64,000 nucleotides of DNA from Bog-532 sp963805255 (GCA_963805255.1 CAWDTK010000019.1:372001-436000); one strand, 5' to 3'; shown: positions 9,001 to 21,892, counted from the stretch's first letter. Translations and numbers: made by a program. Notes: a model not told the origin generated them from the letters alone.

Positions 9001-9208
9001 AAACAAACGTAACTATCCGGAAGTGCTGTGGTTCCCGGCCCGGTATCCATAGGCTGAGCTGGGCAGATGCCCCGGGCGAGCACATGTTTTCCGAATACTT
9101 GCAAACAAACCCCGTAACTATTCGGAAGCACTGTGGTTCCCGGCCCGGTATGCATAGGCTGACCTGGGCAGATGCTCTGGGCGACCATATGATTTCCGAA
9201 TACTTACC
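9001..9208. repeat. Two tandem copies of a ~104-bp element with inverted ends
   Basis: Units 9001-9102 and 9103-9208 are about 85-90 percent identical. Inside each unit, GTAACTAT(C/T)CGGAA near the start is complementary to TTCCGAATACTT(G/A)C near the end. The second copy pairs at 13 of 14 positions. An inner GGGC-AGAT-GCCC hairpin in copy 1 becomes GGGC-AGAT-GCTC in copy 2, which still pairs by G-U. The element looks like a structured RNA or a small palindromic mobile unit. No protein is evident. Confidence 0.8.
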
Positions 9209-9441
9209 AAACCCCGGGTAAAAAGCCCGGATACGTCGTTACGATCGCTCGCTGCCAGGGCCAGCTCGATGGTGCGCCCGTGCTTTCTTCCTGGACCATG
9301 CCATGCCGGGGAAACAGACACGGCCAATGCCTGGACGTGCTTTTCACTTCCGTGCAGCGGGTACACGGCCTAATCGTCGCATGAGATACCGCCAATTCTG
9401 GCGGCCTGCCGGACGCCGAAGCGGAAACGTCAGGGACTCTG

Positions 9442-9525
9442 TGCCGGGAGCGGGATTCGAACCCGCATGCCCTTTCGGGCAGATGCTTTTGAGACATCCG
9501 CGTAAACCGATTCCGCCATCCCGGC
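9442..9525 (-). tRNA. tRNA-Leu (anticodon CAA)
   Basis: Read on the minus strand, the 84-base sequence starts GCCGGGATGGCGG and closes with TCCCGGC plus discriminator A, giving a perfect 7-bp acceptor stem. The anticodon stem GATGT/GCATC holds loop CTCAAAA, so the anticodon is CAA and reads UUG. A long variable arm (GCCC-GAAA-GGGC) marks it as class II. The T arm GCGGGTTCGAATCCCGC is intact. CCA is not encoded. The D arm has GGTTTACGCG where GGTAGACGCG is more usual. Confidence 0.95.
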
Positions 9526-9587
9526 ATGCATCTTCACACGTATACATCGGCTAGGCGCGCCCGCCGTCTTCGTGCCGGGGGAGCGAC

Positions 9588-9626
9588 TTAACCCTAATGT
9601 ACCCGCTGCCTGTACGCTCGTCAGCG
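9588..9626 (+). promoter_or_regulatory. Candidate leaderless promoter of pdtaR
   Basis: TACGCT at 9613-9618 lies exactly 7 bases before the GTG at 9626, the spacing of leaderless transcripts in actinobacteria. TTAACC at 9588-9593 is a possible -35 with a long 19-base gap. No Shine-Dalgarno sequence precedes the GTG, which supports leaderless translation. Confidence 0.4.
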
Positions 9627-10237
9627 TGAGCCAGAAGCAGCTGCGAGTCGTTATCGCCGAGGATGAGGCGCTGATCCGCCTGGACCTCAAGGAAATGCTG
9701 GAAGAAGAGGGCTACGCCGTCGTTGCCGAGGTCGGGGACGGTGCGGCGGCGGTCGAACGGGTGACCGCCCTCCGGCCCGGGCTCGCCATCCTGGACGTCA
9801 AGATGCCGGTGCTGGACGGCATCTCGGCCGCGGAGCGGATCGCGGCCGAGCGGCTGGCGCCGGTGGTCATCCTGACCGCCTTCTCCCAGCGTGAACTCGT
9901 CGAGCGGGCCCGCGACGCGGGTGCCATGGCCTACCTGGTCAAGCCGTTCACCAAGGCCGACCTCGTGCCGGCCATCGAGATGGCGGTCAGCCGCTTCCAG
10001 GAGATCATGTCGCTCGAATCCGAGGTGGGCAACCTGCGCGAGCGGCTCGAGGTGCGCAAGGTCCTGGACCGCGCCAAGGGCCTGCTCCAGGCCGAGCACG
10101 GGATGACCGAGCCGGAGGCGTTCCGGTGGATTCAGAAGACCTCGATGGACCGTCGGCTCACGATGCGCAGGGTCGCCGAAGCGGTGATCGACGGCTCGGT
10201 GTCGGCATCGCAGCAGACGGAATCACCCTCGTCCTGA
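9626..10237 (+). CDS. pdtaR: ANTAR-domain response regulator
   Basis: The 203-residue protein has an N-terminal receiver domain (about residues 5-120) with phosphoacceptor Asp57 in LAILDVKMP and the conserved Lys in LVKPFT. A coiled linker (ESEVGNLRERLEVRK) leads to a C-terminal ANTAR domain (about 130-190: LDRAKGLLQ..EAFRWIQKTSM). ANTAR domains bind twin-hexaloop RNA and prevent transcription termination. Size and layout match mycobacterial PdtaR (Rv1626), also encoded just upstream of polA. The cognate PdtaS histidine kinase is not in this window. GTG 9626 is chosen because the receiver domain begins at once and no ribosome binding site supports the extended frame from 9572. Confidence 0.9.
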   Translation: MSQKQLRVVIAEDEALIRLDLKEMLEEEGYAVVAEVGDGAAAVERVTALRPGLAILDVKMPVLDGISAAERIAAERLAPVVILTAFSQRELVERARDAGAMAYLVKPFTKADLVPAIEMAVSRFQEIMSLESEVGNLRERLEVRKVLDRAKGLLQAEHGMTEPEAFRWIQKTSMDRRLTMRRVAEAVIDGSVSASQQTESPSS

Positions 10238-10252
10238 CCGAATCCCGGGGAT

Positions 10253-10316
10253 GATCGGGACAGCTGACCGGATCGGGACAGCTGACCGGATCGGGACAGC
10301 TGACCGGATCGGGACA
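10253..10316 (+). repeat. 18-bp tandem repeats downstream of pdtaR
   Basis: Three perfect units GATCGGGACAGCTGACCG (10253-10306) and a 10-base partial fourth start 16 bases after the pdtaR stop. Each unit contains the palindromic core CAGCTG. There is no coding sense. Confidence 0.95.
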
Positions 10317-10739
10317 ATGGGGGAGCCCGGGGCGCCTTTGGTGCCGTATCCGCCTTCCCCGGTCGGACACGTTCTCTACTTAGCTCCCCGGACTCTAGCA
10401 CCACGTTAGCGAGCTACCACCGTACAGTGCAAAGGCGATCTACCTCGCCGACGGTGGCCGGCCGGCATCTCGTCGCCCAATGTTCACCGTTGCAGGCCGT
10501 TGCAACGGGCCCGTTGCGCTGCGCCGATACGTCGCTGGCTTGGTGTGATCCGGGGTGGGACGCGCCGCGTGCCACGAGTCCTACTGCCCAGGGCCCAGGC
10601 TGCACGTTCGAGACCCAGCACTTCCCGAACTCGCCCAGCCAGCCGAATTTCCCGTCCACCGAGCTCTGCGCGGGACAGACCCTGAGCTCGACGACGATGT
10701 TCGCGTTCAGCTCGTAACGATGACGCGGTGATCTCGGGT

Positions 10740-10769
10740 GCGGCCCGGCGGCGCTTGCCGCCAGGCCGC
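10740..10769 (+). terminator. Stem-loop before polA
   Basis: GCGGCC-C-GGCGGC-GCTT-GCCGCC-A-GGCCGC forms a 12-bp stem with a symmetric single mismatch and a four-base loop. It ends 27 bases before the polA start. There is no U tract, so it may be a terminator for upstream transcription or a structure in the polA leader. Confidence 0.5.
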
Positions 10770-10795
10770 ATCACTTTGACCATAGGATTTGACCC

Positions 10796-13555
10796 GTGGC
10801 GACGAAGAACACGGATAGCTCCCCCGGCCGGCTACTGCTGCTCGACGGGCACTCGCTGGCCTACCGTGCGTTTTTCGCGCTGCCGGCCGAGAACTTCTCG
10901 ACGACCACCGGCCAGCCCACCAACGCCGTGTACGGATTCACGGCCATGCTCATCAACGTGCTGCGCGACGAGCAGCCCACGCACGTCGCGGTGGCGTTCG
11001 ACCGCAGCGAGCCCACCTTCCGGCACGAGCAGTACGTCGAGTACAAGGCCAACCGGCGGGAGACACCGGAGGATTTCCGCAGCCAGCTCAGCCTGATCTT
11101 CGAGGTCCTGGACGCGCTCGGCATCGCCCGGCTGTCGGCGCCCGGCTTCGAGGCCGACGACCTCATCGCCACCCTCGCCACCCGGGCCGAGAACGAGGGC
11201 ATGGACGTGCTGATCGTCACGGGCGACCGTGACGTGCTCCAGCTCGTCGACGACCACGTGACGGCGCTGATGACGCGCCGGGGCATCAGCGACATGTCGC
11301 GCTTCACGCCGGAGTCCGTCGAGGAGAAGTACGGCCTCACTCCCGGGCAGTACCCCGACTTCGCCGCCATCCGGGGCGACCCCAGCGACAACCTGCCGGG
11401 CATCCCGGGGGTGGGGGAGAAGACCGCGACCAAGTGGATCAGGGAGTTCGGCTCACTGGAGCAGCTCGTCAACCGGGTCGATGAGGTCAAGGGCAAGGCC
11501 GGCGAGGCGCTGCGGGAGCACCTCGGCGACGTGCTGCGCAACCGGCAGATGACCGCGCTGGTCCGGAACGTTCCGCTGAGCGACATCGGTGCGGGCCCGG
11601 GCGAGCTGGTGCCGCGCGTCTGGGACCGGGAGCAGATCCACCAGCTCTTCGACACCCTGCAGTTCCGCGTGCTGCGCGAGCGCCTCTACGCCACGCTGCC
11701 CGACGGCATCTGCGGCATCGCGGCCGGTGCGGCCGCGGCCGCCGAGCCGGCCGCCGGGTTCGAGGCCGAGGTGACGCTGCCCGGCCCGGACGAGGTGGCC
11801 GAATGGATCTCCGACCACACCGCCGACGTTCCTCAGCGCGCCCAGGCCGGCCAGACCACTCGCACCGGGGTGGCGGTCAGCGGCACCTGGGGCCGCGGCA
11901 CCGGGACGCTGACCGGGATCGCCATCGCCACCCCGGACGGCCACGGCGCCTACCTCGACCCGACCGCGCTGACCGAGTCCGACGAGCAGGCCCTGGCCGG
12001 CTGGCTCGCCGCCGGGGACCTGCCGAAGGCCCTGCACGACGCCAAGGGCCCAATGCACGCGTTCGCCGCGCACGGCTTCGAGCTCGCGGGGCTGACCAGC
12101 GACACCGCGCTGGCCGCGTACCTGGCCCTGCCCGGGCAGCGCTCCTTCGACCTGGGTGACCTGACTCTCCGCTACCTGGGCAAGGAGCTCCGCGACGACT
12201 CCGGGGTGCCGGAACAGCTCACTCTCGACGGTTCCGGCGAGGAAGACGCCGCTGCCAACCTGGTGCTGCACGCCCGGGCGACCGCGGAGCTGGCCGACGC
12301 GCTCGGCGCCGACCTGGAGCGGCGCGGTGCGGCCACCTTGCTGCAGGACGTCGAGCTGCCGCTGGTCGGCGTGCTGGCGCGGATGGAGCGCACCGGGATC
12401 GCCGCCGACACCGATCACCTGGCCGACATGTCCGCGACCCTGCACGGCGAGGTGAAGTCGGCCGAGCAGGCCGCGTTCGCGGTCACTGGGCACGAGTTCA
12501 ACCTCGGCTCGCCCAAGCAGCTGCAGGAGGTGCTGTTCGCCGAGCTGGGGCTGCCCAAGACCAAGCGGATCAAGACCGGTTACACCACCGACTCCGACGC
12601 CCTGACCAGCCTGCTGGCCCAGACCGGGCACCCGGTGCTGGAGCACCTGCTCCGGTACCGGGACGTGGCCAAGCTGAAGAGCATCGTCGACTCGCTGATC
12701 CCGATGGCCGGCCAGGACGGCCGCATTCACACGACGTTCAACCAGATGATCGCCGCGACCGGCCGGCTGTCCTCCACCGACCCGAACCTGCAGAACATCC
12801 CGATCCGCACCGAGGAGGGCCGCGGCATCCGGCGCGCGTTCATCGTCGGCGCGGGGTACGAGACGCTGCTCACCGCGGACTACAGCCAGATCGAGCTGCG
12901 GATCATGGCCCACCTGTCCGGGGACGAGGCGCTGATCGCCGCGTTCGAGTCCGGCCACGACTTCCACGCGGCGACCGCCTCGCGGGTCTTCGGCCTGCCG
13001 CCGGAGCAGATCAACGGGGAGCTGCGGAACCGGATCAAGGTGATGAACTACGGGCTGGCCTACGGGCTGTCCGCCTTCGGGCTGTCCTCGCAGCTGCACA
13101 TCCCCGCCGACGAGGCGCGGGCGCTGATGGAGGAATACTTCAGGGAGTTCGGCGGGGTCCGGGACTACCTGCGGGACATCGTGGCCCGGGCCCGCCAGGA
13201 GGGCTACACGCAGACCATGTTCGGCCGGCGCCGCTACCTGCCCGACCTCACCTCCGACAACCGGCAGCGCCGGGAGATGGCCGAGCGGATGGCGCTCAAC
13301 GCCCCCATCCAGGGGTCGGCGGCTGACATCATCAAGATGGCGATGCTGGCCGTGGACCGCGCGATCCGCGACCGGAACCTGAAGTCCCGGATGCTGCTCC
13401 AGGTGCACGACGAGCTGATCTTCGAAGTGGCGCCCGGCGAGTTCGACGCGCTGCGCGACCTGGTCTGCACGCAGATGGCAGCCGCGGCCGACCTGCGGGT
13501 CCCGCTCGAGGTTTCCGTCGGCTCCGGATTTAGCTGGTGGGATGCCGCTCACTGA
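10796..13555 (+). CDS. polA: DNA polymerase I
   Basis: The 919-residue repair and Okazaki-processing polymerase starts at GTG 10796. Residues 1 to about 300 form the 5'-3' exonuclease (FDRSEPTFRHEQYVEYKANR, ADDLIATLA, GDRDVLQLV, GIPGVGEKTA). The middle domain has the fold remnants of a 3'-5' exonuclease, but the DxE metal motif is replaced (TGVAVSGTWG), so proofreading is probably lost, as in other actinobacteria. Polymerase motif A is DYSQIELR, motif B RNRIKVMNYGLAYG and motif C VHDEL. It lies upstream of rpsA, as in mycobacteria. Confidence 0.97.
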   Translation: MATKNTDSSPGRLLLLDGHSLAYRAFFALPAENFSTTTGQPTNAVYGFTAMLINVLRDEQPTHVAVAFDRSEPTFRHEQYVEYKANRRETPEDFRSQLSLIFEVLDALGIARLSAPGFEADDLIATLATRAENEGMDVLIVTGDRDVLQLVDDHVTALMTRRGISDMSRFTPESVEEKYGLTPGQYPDFAAIRGDPSDNLPGIPGVGEKTATKWIREFGSLEQLVNRVDEVKGKAGEALREHLGDVLRNRQMTALVRNVPLSDIGAGPGELVPRVWDREQIHQLFDTLQFRVLRERLYATLPDGICGIAAGAAAAAEPAAGFEAEVTLPGPDEVAEWISDHTADVPQRAQAGQTTRTGVAVSGTWGRGTGTLTGIAIATPDGHGAYLDPTALTESDEQALAGWLAAGDLPKALHDAKGPMHAFAAHGFELAGLTSDTALAAYLALPGQRSFDLGDLTLRYLGKELRDDSGVPEQLTLDGSGEEDAAANLVLHARATAELADALGADLERRGAATLLQDVELPLVGVLARMERTGIAADTDHLADMSATLHGEVKSAEQAAFAVTGHEFNLGSPKQLQEVLFAELGLPKTKRIKTGYTTDSDALTSLLAQTGHPVLEHLLRYRDVAKLKSIVDSLIPMAGQDGRIHTTFNQMIAATGRLSSTDPNLQNIPIRTEEGRGIRRAFIVGAGYETLLTADYSQIELRIMAHLSGDEALIAAFESGHDFHAATASRVFGLPPEQINGELRNRIKVMNYGLAYGLSAFGLSSQLHIPADEARALMEEYFREFGGVRDYLRDIVARARQEGYTQTMFGRRRYLPDLTSDNRQRREMAERMALNAPIQGSAADIIKMAMLAVDRAIRDRNLKSRMLLQVHDELIFEVAPGEFDALRDLVCTQMAAAADLRVPLEVSVGSGFSWWDAAH

Positions 13556-13609
13556 TGGCCGGCGCTACGCGCGGGCCGGCCGGTATCGGGCCGGCGGCGG
13601 TGGCTCCGA

Positions 13610-13638
13610 TTGACCCAGGGCCATTGCTCTCATATTCT
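13610..13638 (+). promoter_or_regulatory. Promoter upstream of rpsA
   Basis: TTGACC (13610-13615), a 17-base gap and TATTCT (13633-13638) fit a housekeeping sigma-factor promoter well. The leader to rpsA would be about 175 bases, long enough for autogenous S1 control, but I see no specific structure. Confidence 0.55.
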
Positions 13639-13818
13639 GAACGCTGCGTTGTGTCTCGTGTGGTCCGTCTGTCACTTGACCTCACCGGCGGCCGTCGGCC
13701 GTTCCGCGAGGCGGTTTAGGCCGGCTCCGGCAGGTTTCGCGATTCTGGTCCTTCCGGCGGGTACACCGGGGTTCAGCGCGCCCTCATATTCCTGTCCGCA
13801 TCCGGAGCCAACCCACAC

Positions 13819-15384
13819 ATGACGAGCAGTACAGAAGCCAACTCGACCCCCAAGGTAGCGGTCAACGACATCGGGTCCGAGGAGGCATTCCTCGCCGCGA
13901 TCGATGAGACCATCAAGTATTTCAACGACGGCGACATTGTCGAAGGCACCGTCGTCAAGGTCGATCGAGACGAGGTCTTGCTCGACATCGGCTACAAGAC
14001 AGAGGGCGTGATCCCCTCTCGCGAGCTGTCGATCAAGCACGATGTCGATCCCCACGATGTGGTCAAGGCAGGTGACCACATCGAGGCCCTTGTCCTGCAG
14101 AAGGAGGACAAGGAGGGACGCCTGATCCTGTCCAAGAAGCGCGCGCAGTACGAGCGCGCCTGGGGCACGATCGAGAAGATCAAGGAAGAAGACGGCGTCG
14201 TCACGGGCACCGTCATCGAGGTCGTCAAGGGCGGCCTCATCCTCGACATCGGGCTGCGCGGCTTCCTGCCCGCCTCGCTGGTGGAGATGCGCCGCGTGCG
14301 CGACCTGCAGCCGTACGTAGGCCGGGAGCTCGAGGCGAAGATCATCGAGCTGGACAAGAACCGCAACAACGTGGTCCTGTCCCGCCGAGCCTGGCTGGAG
14401 CAGACCCAGTCCGAGGTCCGCCACACCTTCCTCAACACCCTGCAGAAGGGCCAGATCCGCAAGGGCGTCGTGTCGTCCATCGTCAACTTCGGCGCGTTCG
14501 TCGACCTGGGCGGCGTGGACGGCCTGGTGCACGTGTCGGAGCTGTCCTGGAAGCACATCGACCACCCCGGCGAGGTCGTCGAGGTCGGCCAGGAGGTCAC
14601 GGTCGAGGTGCTGGACGTGGACATGGACCGCGAGCGGGTCTCGCTGTCGCTGAAGTCCACCCAGGAAGACCCGTGGCAGCAGTTCGCCCGCACACACCAG
14701 ATCGGCCAGGTCGTGCCCGGCCGGGTCACCAAGCTGGTGCCGTTCGGCGCGTTCGTGCGGGTCGAAGAGGGCATCGAGGGCCTGGTGCACATCTCCGAGC
14801 TCGCGGACCGGCACGTGGAGATCCCGGAGCAGGTCGTACAGGTGGGCGACGAGATCTTCGTCAAGATCATCGACATCGACCTGGACCGGCGGCGGATCTC
14901 GCTGTCGCTCAAGCAGGCCAACGAGGGCACCATCGGCGAGGCGGTCGGCGACGACTTCGACCCGACGCTGTACGGCATGCCCGCGTCCTACGACGAGCAG
15001 GGCAACTACGAGTACCCGGAGGGCTTCGACTCCGAGACCGGCGAGTGGCTCGAGGGCTACGACGCCCAGCGCGAGGAGTGGGAGCGCCAGTACGCGGAGG
15101 CGCGGTCCCGCTACGAGGCGCACCGGCGGCAGGTCGAGGAGGCCCGCAAGGCCGACAGTGACGCGGCCGAGGGCGGCGAGGACAGGGCGGCGGCCACGCC
15201 GTCGTCCGCGACCAGCTCCAGCACCTCCTCCGCTAGCTCCGCTAGCTCCGCCAGCTCCGCCGGCTCGCCAGGCGGCCAGCGGGGCGGGGCCCGTCCGGGC
15301 GGCGGCGGTTCGGGCGGCGGCGCCCTGGCCTCCGATGAGGCCCTCGCGGCGCTGCGCGACAAGCTGTCCGGCAACCAGGGCTGA
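13819..15384 (+). CDS. rpsA: 30S ribosomal protein S1
   Basis: Binds mRNA on the small subunit and aids initiation. The 521-residue product has four S1 RNA-binding repeats: about 38-105 (DIVEGTVVKVDRDEVLLDIGYKTEGVIP), 125-190, 210-280 (GVVSSIVNFGAFVDLGGVDGLVHVSELSW) and 295-365. This is the four-domain actinobacterial form, not the six-domain E. coli form. The tail has an acidic, tyrosine-rich segment, then a Ser/Ala then Gly/Arg low-complexity stretch, and ends in LASDEALAALRDKLSGN, a C-terminal motif shared with mycobacterial RpsA. A hairpin terminator follows. Confidence 0.97.
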   Translation: MTSSTEANSTPKVAVNDIGSEEAFLAAIDETIKYFNDGDIVEGTVVKVDRDEVLLDIGYKTEGVIPSRELSIKHDVDPHDVVKAGDHIEALVLQKEDKEGRLILSKKRAQYERAWGTIEKIKEEDGVVTGTVIEVVKGGLILDIGLRGFLPASLVEMRRVRDLQPYVGRELEAKIIELDKNRNNVVLSRRAWLEQTQSEVRHTFLNTLQKGQIRKGVVSSIVNFGAFVDLGGVDGLVHVSELSWKHIDHPGEVVEVGQEVTVEVLDVDMDRERVSLSLKSTQEDPWQQFARTHQIGQVVPGRVTKLVPFGAFVRVEEGIEGLVHISELADRHVEIPEQVVQVGDEIFVKIIDIDLDRRRISLSLKQANEGTIGEAVGDDFDPTLYGMPASYDEQGNYEYPEGFDSETGEWLEGYDAQREEWERQYAEARSRYEAHRRQVEEARKADSDAAEGGEDRAAATPSSATSSSTSSASSASSASSAGSPGGQRGGARPGGGGSGGGALASDEALAALRDKLSGNQG

Positions 15385-15416
15385 GCCCGGGGCTCAGCAC
15401 CGGTCCCCGGGACCAT

Positions 15417-15463
15417 GAACGGGTGGAGTTTTCCGCGGCTTGCCGTGGAGACTCCGCCCGTTC
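15417..15463 (+). terminator. rpsA terminator hairpin
   Basis: GAACGGGTGGAGT (15417-15429) pairs with ACTCCGCCCGTTC (15451-15463) through 13 pairs including one G-U. The enclosed CCGCGG-cttg-CCGTGG adds a second stem. It lies 32 bases after the rpsA stop. No T run follows. Confidence 0.75.
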
Positions 15464-15473
15464 GCATTTGCGG

Positions 15474-15527
15474 CTCCGTTCGCCTTTCTGACTCCGTTCG
15501 CCTTTCTGACTCCGTTCGCCTTTCTGA
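15474..15527 (+). repeat. Three 18-bp tandem repeats before coaE
   Basis: Three perfect copies of CTCCGTTCGCCTTTCTGA end 17 bases before the coaE start codon. The period divides by three, so the upstream frame stays open and would add a repetitive PFAFLT peptide; this is not a plausible CoaE N-terminus. Confidence 0.95.
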
Positions 15528-15544
15528 CTAGGGGGTGGGATCGC

Positions 15545-16177
15545 GTGCTTCGAGCCGGGCTTACCGGGGGGATCGGTTCCGGCAAGAGCGAGGTGTCGCG
15601 ACGCCTCGCCGCGCGCGGCGCCGCGATCGTGGACGCGGACGTGGCCGCGCGGGAGGTCGTCGAGCCCGGCACCCCGGGACTGGGGCAGATCGCCGACGTG
15701 TTCGGCCCGGAGGTGCTCCGGCCGGACGGCCGCCTGGACCGGGAACGGCTCGGCCAGCTCGTCTTCGCCCAGCCGGACCTGCGCGCCAAGCTCAACGCCA
15801 TCGTCCACCCGCTGGTGCACGAGCGGATGCGCCAGATGGAGCAGGAGGCGATCGCGGCCCCGGGCCCGCTGGGCGCGTCGGCCATCATCGTGCACGACGT
15901 TCCGCTGCTGGCTGAGAACGGGCTGTCCCGCGGCTTCGACACCGTGATCGTCGTCGACACGCCCGAAGACCAGCAGGCCCAGCGGCTGATCACCGCGCGC
16001 GGGCTGTCACCCGAGCACGCCCGGGACCGGATGGCGGCCCAGGCCGGCCGCGAGCAGCGCCTCGCCATCGCCGACATCGTGATCGACAATTCGGGCTCGC
16101 TCGAGGACCTCGATCACCGGGTGAACGAGGTATGGGCCGTCCTGCGCGACCGCGCTGCCGCCCGGTCGGGGTCCTAG
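15545..16177 (+). CDS. coaE: Dephospho-CoA kinase
   Basis: Last step of CoA synthesis: phosphorylates the 3'-OH of dephospho-CoA. GTG 15545 is chosen because a G-rich ribosome binding region (AGGGGGTGGGA, 15530-15540) precedes it and the P-loop starts at once (TGGIGSGKS, ending at Ser15). The 210 residues have the CoaE pattern DADVAAREVVEPGTPGL, IVHPLVHERM and DVPLLAENGL. This is the standard single-domain length; mycobacterial CoaE carries an additional C-terminal domain that is absent here. Confidence 0.93.
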   Translation: MLRAGLTGGIGSGKSEVSRRLAARGAAIVDADVAAREVVEPGTPGLGQIADVFGPEVLRPDGRLDRERLGQLVFAQPDLRAKLNAIVHPLVHERMRQMEQEAIAAPGPLGASAIIVHDVPLLAENGLSRGFDTVIVVDTPEDQQAQRLITARGLSPEHARDRMAAQAGREQRLAIADIVIDNSGSLEDLDHRVNEVWAVLRDRAAARSGS

Positions 16178-16271
16178 CGACGGCGGAATGTCAGACCCCC
16201 CTCCTACAGTTGAACCATGAGGCCGGCGCGGCGATGAGGCCGGCGGTTTGGAACCCCCAGGAGGTGGCGTC

Positions 16272-18422
<2,151 letters not shown>

Positions 18423-18534
18423 TCCCGTCCGGAGGGTGACCTCGGAATGCTCAGCGACAGCTGAATGTTCGCCCAGGTAGAGCATTGCAAAAGGGTTCCG
18501 GAGAGTCAGTACACAAGGCGTAAGGTCGTGAGTT

Positions 18535-19461
18535 GTGGTAGCTAGCCTGGTGGCTGCCGTGGTCGCGGCCGTGTGCTATGGCGTCGCCTCCGTGATGCAG
18601 GCCGTCGCCGCCCGTGCGGCGAGCCGCCGCCCGGCGCCGGGAGCAGCGGGCGAAGCGGGGGCGGCGCACGCGGGCGTGGACCCGGGCCTGCTGGTGCGGA
18701 TGCTCCACCAATGGCGGTTCGTGGCCAGCCTGGGCCTGGACACGCTGGGCTTTATCGCCCAGCTGGTCGCATTGCACCGGCTGCCGCTGTTCGCCGTCCA
18801 GGCGATGATCGCGGCGAACCTGGCCGTGACCGCGGTCTGCGCGACCTGGCTGATCGGGGCCGTGCTGCACTGGCGGGAATGGGTCGCCGTCGGCGGGGTG
18901 GTGACCGGCGTGGGCCTGCTCGGCAGCTCGGCCGGCCCGGAGGGCGCGACGCAGGCGGGCGTGGTGTTCAAGCTGGCCCTGATCGTCGCGGTCGCGGGCC
19001 TCGCCCTGGTCGGCGTGGCCGCCGGGCGGCTGCCGGACCGGCTGCGGACCCCGGTCCTCGGGATCATCGCCGGAACCGGGTACGGCGTGCTCGGCGTGGC
19101 CGCGCGCGTGCTCAACGGTTTCGCCCCGCTGACCCTGATCCGGGATCCGGCCACCTACGCGCTGATCGCCGCGGGCATCGTGTCGTTCCTGTTCTACGCG
19201 TCCGCGCTGGAGGGGGGCAGCGTCACCGTGGCCACGGCCGGGGTCGTGCTGGCGGAGACCCTGCCGCCCGCCGCGGTCGGCGTCGTGTTCCTCGGCGACC
19301 GTACCCGGCCCGGCCTCGGTGGCGTGGCCATCGCGGGTTTCGTCCTGGCCGTCTGCTGTGCGGTCGCGCTGGCCCGGTTCGGCGAGGCGCACGAGAACGG
19401 TCGGCCGAACGGCCCCGGGAACCTGGCGGCCACGGAGATGGCCGGCAAAGCCAGCGCATAG
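18535..19461 (+). CDS. DMT/EamA-like multi-pass membrane protein
   Basis: The 308-residue protein begins at GTG 18535 and has about nine or ten hydrophobic helices, starting immediately at VASLVAAVVAAVCYGVASVMQA. Two similar halves (LVALHRLPLFAVQAMIAANLAVTAV and ALEGGSVTVATAGVVLAETLPPA) resemble the internal repeat of drug/metabolite transporter superfamily proteins. The N-terminal helix is followed by an Arg/Ala/Gly-rich cytoplasmic loop. The substrate is unknown. It sits alone between uvrB and pyrG. Confidence 0.75.
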   Translation: MVASLVAAVVAAVCYGVASVMQAVAARAASRRPAPGAAGEAGAAHAGVDPGLLVRMLHQWRFVASLGLDTLGFIAQLVALHRLPLFAVQAMIAANLAVTAVCATWLIGAVLHWREWVAVGGVVTGVGLLGSSAGPEGATQAGVVFKLALIVAVAGLALVGVAAGRLPDRLRTPVLGIIAGTGYGVLGVAARVLNGFAPLTLIRDPATYALIAAGIVSFLFYASALEGGSVTVATAGVVLAETLPPAAVGVVFLGDRTRPGLGGVAIAGFVLAVCCAVALARFGEAHENGRPNGPGNLAATEMAGKASA

Positions 19462-19565
19462 CGCCGGTCCGCGCCAATGCAGCACGCGGGACCTGCCGCC
19501 TGTTATTCTGGTGGCCCGTGGACCGGCGGAGCTACCGCCGTATCGACGACCACGGGAGCCCCACC

Positions 19566-21256
<1,691 letters not shown>

Positions 21257-21260
<4 letters not shown>

Positions 21261-21892
21261 CGGTCCCGATCGCCGATGTGCCCGAACATTGGCCCGTCGT
21301 TTCCTCCACCGAGCACTACGGGGGCAAGATCATCAACGTGCGGAGTGACACCATCCGCTCCCCGGAGGGAAACACCGCCGAACGGGAAGTGGTGGGACAT
21401 CCCGGCGCGGTGGGGATCCTCGCGCTCGATGAGTCCCGCCGCGTCCTCATGATCCGGCAGTACCGGCACCCCGTCGGGCGGCTGCTGTGGGAACTGCCAG
21501 CGGGCCTGCGCGACGTCCCCGGTGAGCCGCTGCTGCAGGCCGCGCGGCGTGAGCTGCTGGAGGAAACCGGCTACCGGGCGGCGCGCTGGAACGTGCTGGT
21601 GGACTACTTCAGCTCACCGGGCATCATCACCGAGCGGCTGCGGGTCTTCCTCGCCCGCGGCCTGGAACTCGTGCCGGCAGCCGACCGTGACTTCGTGCCC
21701 GAGAACGAGGAAGCCCATCTGCTGATCGACTGGATCCCGCTGGACGAGGCGGTCTCCCTGGTTCTCGCTGGTGAGCTGCATAATGGCGTTGCTGTCGTAG
21801 GGATCCTGGCCGCGCACGCCGCGAGCGCGGACGGGCCCGGCGGGCCCGGAGGGTTCGGAGGGCTGCGAGCGGCGGATACGCCGGAGAAGTGA
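21257..21892 (+). CDS. Nudix hydrolase, ADP-ribose pyrophosphatase type
   Basis: The 211-residue product starts at ATG 21257 in an ATGA overlap with the pyrG stop. The Nudix box runs from GLRDVPGEPLLQAARRELLEE through TGY and keeps the metal-binding REXXEE core. Its length and the sequence before the box (ILALDESRRVLMIRQYRHPVGRLLWELPAG) match bacterial ADP-ribose pyrophosphatases. The gene next to pyrG in mycobacteria (Rv1700) is of this type. The C-terminus has a Gly/Pro-rich tail. Confidence 0.9.

Larger units (their letters stand above)
8714..9441. other. Gene-free interval between glyA and tRNA-Leu
   Basis: About 730 bases without a convincing gene. They hold the 23-bp duplication and the two ~104-bp elements. 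A plus-strand frame at 8790-9221 runs through the repeats, but its composition simply follows them. From 9214 to 9440 I see nothing recognisable. Confidence 0.7.
10238..10795. other. Gene-free interval between pdtaR and polA
   Basis: 558 bases without a supportable gene. The 18-bp repeats occupy the left end and a strong stem-loop lies just before polA. A minus-strand frame at 10484-10783 and a plus-strand frame at 10427-10717 are open, but neither has a ribosome binding site or family resemblance. Confidence 0.6.

Noticed and set aside
8790..9221. Plus-strand frame of 143 codons across the repeats downstream of glyA
   Set aside because: Its repeated CGSRPG..HRL segments arise from the ~104-bp DNA duplication; no start signal, no family.
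10484..10783. Minus-strand frame of 99 codons before polA
   Set aside because: Arg/Ala-rich with no ribosome site, and it runs through the polA leader hairpin.
11453..13552. Minus-strand open frame of 699 codons opposite polA
   Set aside because: Shadow of polA codon bias; composition is typical of antisense GC-rich frames.
13672..15123. Minus-strand open frame of 483 codons opposite rpsA
   Set aside because: Antisense shadow; the S1 repeats explain the apparent internal repeats.
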